From NCBI GenBank assembly GCA_023251005.1, contig JAHEZR010000087.1, positions 1-5,025 of the forward strand: a stretch of DNA of 5,025 nucleotides, in the 5' to 3' direction. Made by a program: the position numbers and the translations under genes. Origin of the DNA: Ignavibacteriota bacterium. GTDB taxonomy: Bacteria > Bacteroidota > UBA10030 > JAHEZR01. A model generated the notes under the pieces. The model saw nothing but the letters and a program-made list of their open reading frames with translations. It did no database searches and had not been told where the DNA came from. Below, in pieces: positions 1 through 5,025 of this stretch. The first letter of the stretch is position 1. The number at the start of each line of letters is the position of its first letter.

Positions 1-1
1 A

Positions 2-2233
2 CAAGCAATTTTCAGCTTCAACGGACTCTTTCCTCCTGAGCCATCTGCATGGGAGAAAGTTTTTCTTGGTTGGGTAACTCCCGTCGTGGTGCCTCCAGGC
101 ACAAGTGCGTTGACAGCGCGAGCGGTAGGATTCCATGACGGCTCACCAACTACGATCTATAAGGTTCCTATCGACGCAAAGGAATATTTTTTAGTTGAGA
201 ATAGAAATCGCGATCCGAAACGGGATGGACAGCGTGTGAAAGCCGTCATTGGCGGTCAGCTTGTTGAGAGATTCTTTAGCCGTGATACTGCGCGCTTCAA
301 CGCGACTGACACCAGAGCGATCCGTGGAGTAGTCGTTGACGTGGATGATTACGATTGGAGTTTGCCTGGAGGAGTCGATCAGCAAGGAAACTTTTTTGAC
401 GGTGGGATTCTCCTCTGGCATATCGACGAGAATGTCATCGATGCGAACTATTCAGCAAACACCGTGAATGCCAGGGAGAATTTACGCGGCGTTGATCTTG
501 AGGAAGCAGATGGCTCTCAGGACATCGGTCAGATCTATGATATCACTCAGGCTGGACAAGGCAGCGAGAGTGGAACGGCGTTGGATTTCTGGTTTAAGGG
601 GAATTCTTCTCCGGTCAACAAGAACGCATTTACTCCAGTCACAAACCCGAACAGCCTGAGCAATTCGTTCGCGAACAGCCACGTCTACGTTACAGACTTC
701 AGCGAGCGTAGGCCAACGATGACTTTCAAAGTCCAGATTGGAGATGACTTTGTCGCTCCGCTCAATGGGTTTCCAAAATTTGTTGACGGTGCCGGTTCTG
801 TCGGTGCCCCCGTTGCACAAAGAACAGGTTGTCCGGTTGTCTGCAATAGTTTTTTTATGTCCGCCAACGGCAAACTGTATGGATATCGACTAGATGGGAC
901 GTCTGTGACAGCTGATGCTTCCGGTCTTTTCGACACCAAAGCTGGGGTCTTCCAACCAGCACTCGTGTACATTTGTACGCCTGTTCAAGAACAACCAATC
1001 CTCAGTGTTGTAGGTGTGGTCGACAGTTCCGTAATCCTCTGGGATGCGGCCGATAACGACAAGAACGGGCGAGGTGACGTAGAATACACTCGATCTGTTA
1101 GTCACCGGATCACCACGTTTCCGGTGGCTATCGTCCAGGGAACCCGGTCTATAGCAATAGTAGGGGATGCAGATGGTGGTGTCTGGATAGTAAGCAGAGA
1201 TTCACTCAGACGGGTCTCAGTGTCGTCCCAACGGCCTGTGAAGGCTGTGCTCAATGTCGCAGGTCGGTGGATTGCAGTTGCAGAAGACAGGGCTCTTTCA
1301 CAGGACGGTGTCGGTTGGGACTTTGGCGGCAGAAAAGCGCTGTACGCAGCCAGTGGTGATCTCGATGATGATGGGGTGCCCGAAGTGGTCGTTGTTACGG
1401 AAGGCGGCGGGATCCTTGTTTTCAATCGGAGTTCAACACAGGTGCGCGTTCTCTCCGTTCCGGCTGCGAGCGGAAATTTTTCGGCGCCCGCGATCGGTGA
1501 TCTTGATGGCGACGGAAAGAAAGAAATTGTTTTCGCGCGGGGAAATAAAATCTATGCACTGAATTACGCTGGAAATCCGATTGACCATTTTCCGATTGAG
1601 TTACCCGGATATGCAGGGACTTCTTCACCTTCCGTGCTTGCAAAGCTCGGGACAGGAAATACGCTTTCTCTATTCTTAGGAACATCCTCCGGGTTAATCT
1701 TTGGTTACGATGCACAGGGAAGAATTTTGCAGGGGTTTCCTCTCGCTGCCGGCGGAGCAGTCACATCTTCACTTGCGCTGTTTCAAGAACCCGACTACCT
1801 TGGCATTTTAGCGGCAACCGATAACGGCTACTTGACTGCGTGGACTCTGCCGCAAAGATCGAAGTCGATTGTCTGGGGGAACTCTTTCGGCGATCCACTG
1901 CATTCCGGTTTCGAAAGTTCAACTGCCGTTGCACCGACCATACCAAAGGAGTTCCTTCCATCTGATCGCTCCTATAATTGGCCGAACCCCGTCTACGGTG
2001 GCTCAACACGAATTCGTTACTTCTTGAATGCAAACGCTGAGGTCAGAGTAAAAATCTTTGATCTTGCTGGGGATAAGGTCGCGGAGTTCACCGGACCCGG
2101 TAATGGCGGAATTGATAATGAAGTGGAATGGGATGTTTCAAACGTCCAGAGTGGCGTCTACGTCGCCCGCATTGAAGCAACCGGTACCAGCGATCATGGA
2201 GCGGCACTGGTCAAGATTGCCGTTGTGAAATAG
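2..2233 (+). CDS. Secreted M6-family metalloprotease-like protein with FG-GAP/VCBS propeller and C-terminal sorting domain (5' partial)
   Basis: The frame is open from the window's first bases to TAG at 2231-2233, giving 743 visible residues (numbered from the codon at nt 2). The GTG at 86 is internal, because family-like sequence (LFPPEPSAWEKVFLGWVTP) precedes it. Residues 1 to about 245 match the C-terminal half of M6 (immune inhibitor A-like) peptidase domains: the Trp-Glu-Lys...Leu-Gly-Trp segment, EYFLVENRNRD at 61, GGILLWHIDENVID at 134-147 and RGVDLEEADGSQDIG at 162-176. The HExxH zinc site and Met-turn would lie upstream, so catalytic competence cannot be judged. Residues about 255-635 form a propeller-like region with Asp-rich loops; residues 658-743 form a FlgD-Ig/Por-type C-terminal domain. 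There are only three cysteines (277, 281, 325). The likely location is outside the cell or on its surface, degrading or binding extracellular protein; the substrate is unknown. It is followed after 15 bases by a membrane peptidase fusion, probably in the same operon. The M6 assignment is fairly sure; enzymatic activity is inferred. Confidence 0.88.
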   Translation, partial: QAIFSFNGLFPPEPSAWEKVFLGWVTPVVVPPGTSALTARAVGFHDGSPTTIYKVPIDAKEYFLVENRNRDPKRDGQRVKAVIGGQLVERFFSRDTARFNATDTRAIRGVVVDVDDYDWSLPGGVDQQGNFFDGGILLWHIDENVIDANYSANTVNARENLRGVDLEEADGSQDIGQIYDITQAGQGSESGTALDFWFKGNSSPVNKNAFTPVTNPNSLSNSFANSHVYVTDFSERRPTMTFKVQIGDDFVAPLNGFPKFVDGAGSVGAPVAQRTGCPVVCNSFFMSANGKLYGYRLDGTSVTADASGLFDTKAGVFQPALVYICTPVQEQPILSVVGVVDSSVILWDAADNDKNGRGDVEYTRSVSHRITTFPVAIVQGTRSIAIVGDADGGVWIVSRDSLRRVSVSSQRPVKAVLNVAGRWIAVAEDRALSQDGVGWDFGGRKALYAASGDLDDDGVPEVVVVTEGGGILVFNRSSTQVRVLSVPAASGNFSAPAIGDLDGDGKKEIVFARGNKIYALNYAGNPIDHFPIELPGYAGTSSPSVLAKLGTGNTLSLFLGTSSGLIFGYDAQGRILQGFPLAAGGAVTSSLALFQEPDYLGILAATDNGYLTAWTLPQRSKSIVWGNSFGDPLHSGFESSTAVAPTIPKEFLPSDRSYNWPNPVYGGSTRIRYFLNANAEVRVKIFDLAGDKVAEFTGPGNGGIDNEVEWDVSNVQSGVYVARIEATGTSDHGAALVKIAVVK
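1343..1564 (+). repeat. Tandem FG-GAP/VCBS-type repeats within gene 1
   Basis: Two adjacent protein repeats are visible. The first has GDLDDDGVPE at residues 452-461 and the second GDLDGDGKKE at 499-508, each followed by a beta-strand pair ending in a short 'ILVFN' or 'IYALN' strand. The D-x-D-x-D-G loops are the calcium-binding type seen in integrin-alpha-like FG-GAP and VCBS repeats of secreted bacterial proteins. Weaker related blades flank them (for example GDADGGVWIV upstream and LGTSSGLIFGYD downstream), so the whole 255-635 region is probably one beta-propeller. The repeat is at protein level; the DNA copies are diverged. Confidence 0.75.
1973..2230 (+). other. C-terminal FlgD-Ig / type IX (Por) sorting-like domain of gene 1
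   Basis: The last 86 residues (658-743) begin YNWPNPVYGGSTRIRYFL and continue with VRVKIFDLAGDKVAEF, a WDVSN...SGVYVARIEA segment and a terminal ALVKIAVVK. This is the usual pattern of the FlgD-Ig-like/Por_Secre_tail family: a PNP motif, then 'v.i.D..G..v', 'W....SGvY' and a final Lys-containing strand. In Bacteroidota such tails direct passage through the type IX secretion system and attachment to the surface. In other FCB phyla the same fold occurs where type IX genes have not always been found, so the export route is inferred. No type IX component gene is in the window. Confidence 0.8.
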
Positions 2234-2248
2234 AACAAGTATCTCTGA
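2234..2248 (+). other. 15-base intergenic spacer with no Shine-Dalgarno or terminator
   Basis: The spacer reads aacaagtatctctga. It has no GGAGG-like element at the usual distance from the ATG at 2249 and no room for a hairpin terminator or a separate promoter. An in-frame TGA sits directly against the start codon (TGAATG), so no upstream start for gene 2 is possible in this frame. The layout favours co-transcription, with SD-independent initiation or reinitiation after gene 1 stops. Weak or missing SD sequences are common in Bacteroidota and relatives. Confidence 0.7.
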
Positions 2249-2317
2249 ATGAAATCTTTCGTCACCTATATCGCCTTGTCAGTTATTTTGCTCTTGTTGC
2301 CCGCAAGGGTTCACGGT
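2249..2317 (+). other. Signal peptide of gene 2
   Basis: MKSFVTYIALSVILLLLP has a short basic start (Lys2), a hydrophobic core at residues 5-17 and then Pro-Ala-Arg-Val-His-Gly before Gln24. Cleavage after Gly23 (VHG|QED) fits a type I signal peptidase site. There is no lipobox Cys, so this is not a lipoprotein. It directs Sec export, consistent with a mature peptidase domain in the periplasm and a C-terminal barrel in the outer membrane. Confidence 0.85.
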
Positions 2318-5025
2318 CAGGAGGATAATTTTCCTCACCCGGAACTCGAGTGGCACACGATCGAGACGGAGCATTTCTTCGTTCACTATCACCAAGGTGT
2401 GGATTGGACCGCCCGAGTCGTCGCAAAAATTGCAGAGGAGATTTACGAGCCGGTTACGTCTCTTTACAACCATCGGCCTGACCAGAAGGTGAGTCTCATC
2501 CTGAAGGATTATGATGACTACTCGAACGGTGCCGCTTATTTCTATGATAATAAGATCGAGATCTGGGTTCCATCGCTTGATTTCGAGCTTCGAGGCACAA
2601 CGAACTGGCTGCGAAATGTGGTGACGCACGAGTTCACACATATCGTGCAGATTCAGACGGCGATGAAGTTTGGTAGACGTGTGCCGGGTTTCTATCTTCA
2701 GTGGTTAGGTTACGAGGCAGAGCGGAGACCGGACATCCTCTATGGTTTCCCAAACGTGATTGTCTCCTATCCGCTTTCGGGGTTTGTTGTCCCCGTTTGG
2801 TTCGCGGAGGGCGTTGCGCAATTCAACAGGCCGGAACTCGAGTACGACGCATGGGATAGTCATCGTGACATGATCCTCCGGATGTACGCGCTCGACGGGA
2901 ACGTGCTCTCGTGGAATCAGATGGGCGTCTTCGGGAAGACCAGCCTCGGGAATGAGTCATCCTATAATGCCGGATTCTCGTTCGTCCACTACATTGCGGC
3001 ACGATACGGTGACGAGAAGCTTCGTGAGATCTCCCAAAACCTCAGTCGGTTCTCGGCATTGACGATTGATGATGCAATTGAACGAGCGGTAGCGAGGAAT
3101 GGACGCGATGTCTATGAAGATTGGAAGGCTTGGTTGACTCAAGTTTACGAGCAGGGGGTAGCACCGATTCGCCCGAACCTCGTTGAAGGAGAAATCATCG
3201 GGAGCGTTGGATTCGGCAATCTCTATCCATCTTTCTCTCCGGATGGGAAGAAGATCGGCTATGTGTCTACGAAGGAAGGAGACTACTTTAGCCTCTCCTC
3301 TCTGTATGTTTATGATATTGAGACGAAGAAAGAGGAAGAGATAGTCTCAGGTACTCGATCCTCGATCAGTTGGTCTCCCGATGGAAACAGAATTTACTAC
3401 TCGAAGGCGAGTCGTGATAACAAACACTGGTCGAGCTACAATGACGTCTATGTCTATGATCTCCAGTCTAAAAAGGAATCTCGATTGACTTATGCTCGAC
3501 GAGCGAACTATCCTGCCGTCTCGCCGGCAGGGGATCGGATTGCATACGTCACGGGGAGCGACGGTACAACGAATCTCGCCCTCATGAGAATAGACGGAAG
3601 TGATGCACATCTTCTAACGAATTTCAGATCGGGAGAGCAAGTCTACACGCCCACATGGTCGCCCGACGCTACTGGGCTCGTTTTTGGCTGTTCAGAGCGT
3701 AAGGGCCAGCGGATTGCTATGGTGAAAACCGATGGGAGTGGATTCGAATTCCTGACGGAGGGTCACGAAGACTCCCGGAATCCCACTTATTCGAGCGATG
3801 GAAAAAAGATCGTCTTTGCATCTGACCGAACCGGCATCTTCAATATCTATTCCTATGACCTCGCGACGAAGTCACTGGAACAACTGACAAATGTCCTCGG
3901 CGGGGCTTTCATGCCTTCTGTCAACAGCCAAGGAGACCTGACGTTCGCAACCTACACCTCGACCGGCTACAAAATCTCTTTCCTGAAAAAAAATCAGCCA
4001 TTGCAACTGAATAAGAACCAGTACGCAGTACACTGGCCGACCGCGTGGAATTCTCTAGGAATAGCAACCGTCGCGTCATCGAATCAAAGTGCAGGTCCAA
4101 AGAACATCGACTGGAGTTCACTTCGCAACTATAATGACTCTGGGTCCAGCGAGCCACCTTCGGCATCGTCTCAAACAGGAAAAACATCATTGGGCCGACC
4201 GTACAAGAATATTTTCACGAGCTTGTCGTTCATCCCATTTCTGCGGGTGGATAATTACAACAGTCGGAACCGCGGCATCGATGTCGTAAAGCCAGGTCTT
4301 TTCTTCCTCTCAAATGATGTATTGGGAAAATATGGAATTTTCGGTGGCGGTGCGATCAACAAGCGAGGCGAGCGGGATTTGTTTTTCAACTTCGAATTTC
4401 GCGATCGTGTTCCCTTGCTCTACGATCTCGGTTTGGAGCCGACACTCGAGCTCGCCGTTTACAGCATCAGTCGAAAAACGAGCGCGAAAATTGAACTGCC
4501 GCTGAATACCATTGGTGTCGACGTTACTTATAGTCTCCTGGAGTTCGATGTCAACCTTCAGCAGAAGATTTTTTCTCCAAGACTTAACCTCCGAATCGGG
4601 TACACGCACAGCCGCTACAACGCAAGCCTGGAAAGTTTTGTCCTACCGGGGCCTCCACCAGCGCTCATTCCGGCTTCGAGCGATCTCTATTTCATCGGAA
4701 ACAATCTTTCCGTGACGTGGACTTTCGACGGAATTATGCCTTCTCGTGATCGGGAGATCAATCCGGTCGGGCGGAAGCTCGAAATGAAGTATGGCTACGA
4801 GTTCAGCAAGTTCAACTCGACGGGAGACTACGTACTCACGAATACAGGTCTCCAGCCTCGATACACACAGTTCCGGTTTCACAGGCTGGAGGGAAACTGG
4901 AGAGAGCATCTCCCCGTGCCGGATCGGAAGCATACGCTCACGGCAAATTTGCGCGGAGGGAATATCTTTGGCCCAACCATCGATGACTTCTTCGACTTCT
5001 ATGTTGGCGGACTCATTGGCATGAA
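2249..5025 (+). CDS. Outer-membrane peptidase-MA-like / TolB (PD40) propeller / BamA-like beta-barrel fusion (3' partial)
   Basis: The frame is open without a stop from ATG 2249 to the window end: 925 visible residues, C-terminus missing. Residues 1-23 are a signal peptide. Residues about 36-310 resemble peptidase-MA/gluzincin zinc proteases: FFVHYHQG near the start, HEFTH at 127-131 (two zinc His and the catalytic Glu), and WFAEGVAQF at 184-192, where Glu187 is the likely third zinc ligand; a helical YNAGFSFVHYI...YGDEKL segment follows (239-258). Residues about 326-575 carry six PD40 repeats of a TolB-like propeller. After a Ser/Asn/Pro-rich linker (about 610-650), residues 651 onward are amphipathic strands of an Omp85/surface-antigen type barrel (PFLRVDNYN, KPGLFFLSNDVLGKYGIFGG). 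The predicted place is the outer membrane, with peptidase and propeller on the periplasmic side by analogy with BamA. The zinc and catalytic residues seem intact. Function and substrate are unknown; annotation as plain 'TolB' or 'biopolymer transporter' would miss the peptidase and barrel. The start is fixed by the signal peptide and the TGA just upstream. Confidence 0.9.
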   Translation, partial: MKSFVTYIALSVILLLLPARVHGQEDNFPHPELEWHTIETEHFFVHYHQGVDWTARVVAKIAEEIYEPVTSLYNHRPDQKVSLILKDYDDYSNGAAYFYDNKIEIWVPSLDFELRGTTNWLRNVVTHEFTHIVQIQTAMKFGRRVPGFYLQWLGYEAERRPDILYGFPNVIVSYPLSGFVVPVWFAEGVAQFNRPELEYDAWDSHRDMILRMYALDGNVLSWNQMGVFGKTSLGNESSYNAGFSFVHYIAARYGDEKLREISQNLSRFSALTIDDAIERAVARNGRDVYEDWKAWLTQVYEQGVAPIRPNLVEGEIIGSVGFGNLYPSFSPDGKKIGYVSTKEGDYFSLSSLYVYDIETKKEEEIVSGTRSSISWSPDGNRIYYSKASRDNKHWSSYNDVYVYDLQSKKESRLTYARRANYPAVSPAGDRIAYVTGSDGTTNLALMRIDGSDAHLLTNFRSGEQVYTPTWSPDATGLVFGCSERKGQRIAMVKTDGSGFEFLTEGHEDSRNPTYSSDGKKIVFASDRTGIFNIYSYDLATKSLEQLTNVLGGAFMPSVNSQGDLTFATYTSTGYKISFLKKNQPLQLNKNQYAVHWPTAWNSLGIATVASSNQSAGPKNIDWSSLRNYNDSGSSEPPSASSQTGKTSLGRPYKNIFTSLSFIPFLRVDNYNSRNRGIDVVKPGLFFLSNDVLGKYGIFGGGAINKRGERDLFFNFEFRDRVPLLYDLGLEPTLELAVYSISRKTSAKIELPLNTIGVDVTYSLLEFDVNLQQKIFSPRLNLRIGYTHSRYNASLESFVLPGPPPALIPASSDLYFIGNNLSVTWTFDGIMPSRDREINPVGRKLEMKYGYEFSKFNSTGDYVLTNTGLQPRYTQFRFHRLEGNWREHLPVPDRKHTLTANLRGGNIFGPTIDDFFDFYVGGLIGM
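2627..2809 (+). other. Zinc-binding catalytic site of gene 2 (HEFTH ... E)
   Basis: H127-E128-F129-T130-H131 is a canonical HExxH zinc-peptidase motif sitting in a helix-like context (WLRNVVTHEFTHIVQIQ). Glu187 in WFAEGVAQF lies 56 residues after His131 and matches the gluzincin pattern in which a Glu in a 'W.xEG.A' helix is the third metal ligand. The stretch between them is rich in aromatics (FYLQWLGYE, YGFPNVIVSYPLSGFVVP). All expected residues are present, so an active enzyme is plausible; activity itself is not shown by sequence. Confidence 0.82.
3224..3973 (+). repeat. Six PD40 (TolB-type WD40-like) propeller repeats in gene 2
   Basis: Six copies of the PD40 signature occur with 43-48 residue spacing: YPSFSPDGKKIGYVST (326), ISWSPDGNRIYYSK (373), YPAVSPAGDRIAYVTG (421), TPTWSPDATGLVFGCSE (467), NPTYSSDGKKIVFASDRTG (511), and a degenerate FMPSVNSQGDLTFATY (554). 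Six blades is the number in the TolB propeller. The regular spacing supports one closed propeller between peptidase and barrel. In TolB the propeller binds Pal and colicins; here the partner is unknown. Confidence 0.88.
4199..5025 (+). other. N-terminal part of an Omp85/BamA-like surface-antigen beta-barrel in gene 2
   Basis: From residue 651 the protein becomes a run of alternating polar/hydrophobic strands separated by short turns and longer loops: KNIFTSLSFIPFLRVDNY, KPGLFFLSNDVLGKYGIFGG (681-700), RDLFFNFEFRDRVPLLYDLG, PTLELAVYSISRK, LNLRIGYTHSRYN, LEMKYGYEFSKFN, HTLTANLRGGNIFG. Aromatic residues cluster at strand ends, as in outer-membrane barrels. The pattern resembles the bacterial surface antigen (D15/Omp85) domain. 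No POTRA domain is seen before it. The last strands and the C-terminal beta-signal lie beyond the window, so the strand number cannot be counted. Assignment to Omp85 rather than another barrel family is moderately sure. Confidence 0.7.

Noticed and set aside
86..88. GTG as a possible start codon of gene 1
   Set aside because: The frame is open upstream to the window edge, and the upstream 28 residues continue the M6 domain pattern (AWEKVFLGW), so the real start lies outside the window.
482..820. Minus-strand open frame of 112 codons
   Set aside because: It lies wholly within the well-supported M6 gene, has no recognisable domain and no upstream signal; it is a shadow frame.
1070..1078. RGD tripeptide (residues 357-359 of gene 1), as in integrin-binding adhesins
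   Set aside because: It forms part of a calcium-loop pattern, and a three-residue match in an environmental-type protein is expected by chance.
2234..2248. Possible promoter or terminator between the two genes
   Set aside because: Fifteen bases cannot hold a hairpin terminator or a full promoter, and no inverted repeat is present.
2279..2641. Minus-strand open frame of 120 codons opposite the peptidase domain
   Set aside because: It is antisense to the conserved HEFTH region and has no family resemblance; the sense frame explains the sequence.
2339..2843. Repeated 13-base word ccggaactcgagt near 2339 and 2831
   Set aside because: Both copies encode Pro-Glu-Leu-Glu within the same gene in different structural contexts; there are only two copies, with no symmetry or spacing that suggests a site.
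4310..4933. Several short frames on both strands across the barrel region
   Set aside because: They overlap each other and the long sense frame from 2249, which shows clear barrel strands; none has a credible protein signature.

Overview
The window holds two consecutive protein-coding genes on the + strand. Both are cut by the window edges, both are read in the same frame, and they are separated by only 15 bases. There is no RNA gene, CRISPR array, insertion sequence or integration site that I can support, and no gene-free stretch over 300 bases.

Gene 1 (2-2233, 5' end missing) encodes the C-terminal 743 residues of a secreted M6-type (immune inhibitor A-like) metalloprotease-family protein. 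The visible part starts just after where the catalytic core should lie. It continues through the remainder of the M6 domain, a propeller-like region with FG-GAP/VCBS-type Asp-rich loops, and a C-terminal FlgD-Ig/Por-secretion (type IX sorting-like) domain.

Gene 2 (2249-5025, 3' end missing) is the largest feature. It is open to the window end, so it has no stop codon here. Its 925 visible residues read as a signal peptide, a gluzincin zinc-peptidase domain (HEFTH at 127-131, downstream Glu at 187), a six-repeat TolB/PD40 beta-propeller (about 326-575), a low-complexity linker (about 610-650), and the start of an Omp85/BamA-like surface-antigen beta-barrel from about 651. This looks like a membrane-anchored periplasmic peptidase-propeller-barrel fusion whose function I do not know.

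The secreted modular proteins with FlgD-Ig/Por-type tails, the PD40-barrel fusion, the lack of a Shine-Dalgarno-like sequence and the roughly balanced base composition suggest a Gram-negative member of the Fibrobacterota-Chlorobiota-Bacteroidota (FCB) group. An Ignavibacteria/Kryptonia/KSB1-like lineage is my best guess, at low confidence. The tight spacing suggests co-transcription of an exported protease-like protein and an outer-membrane peptidase fusion, so the theme is cell-envelope and secreted proteolysis. A direct functional link between the two is inference.
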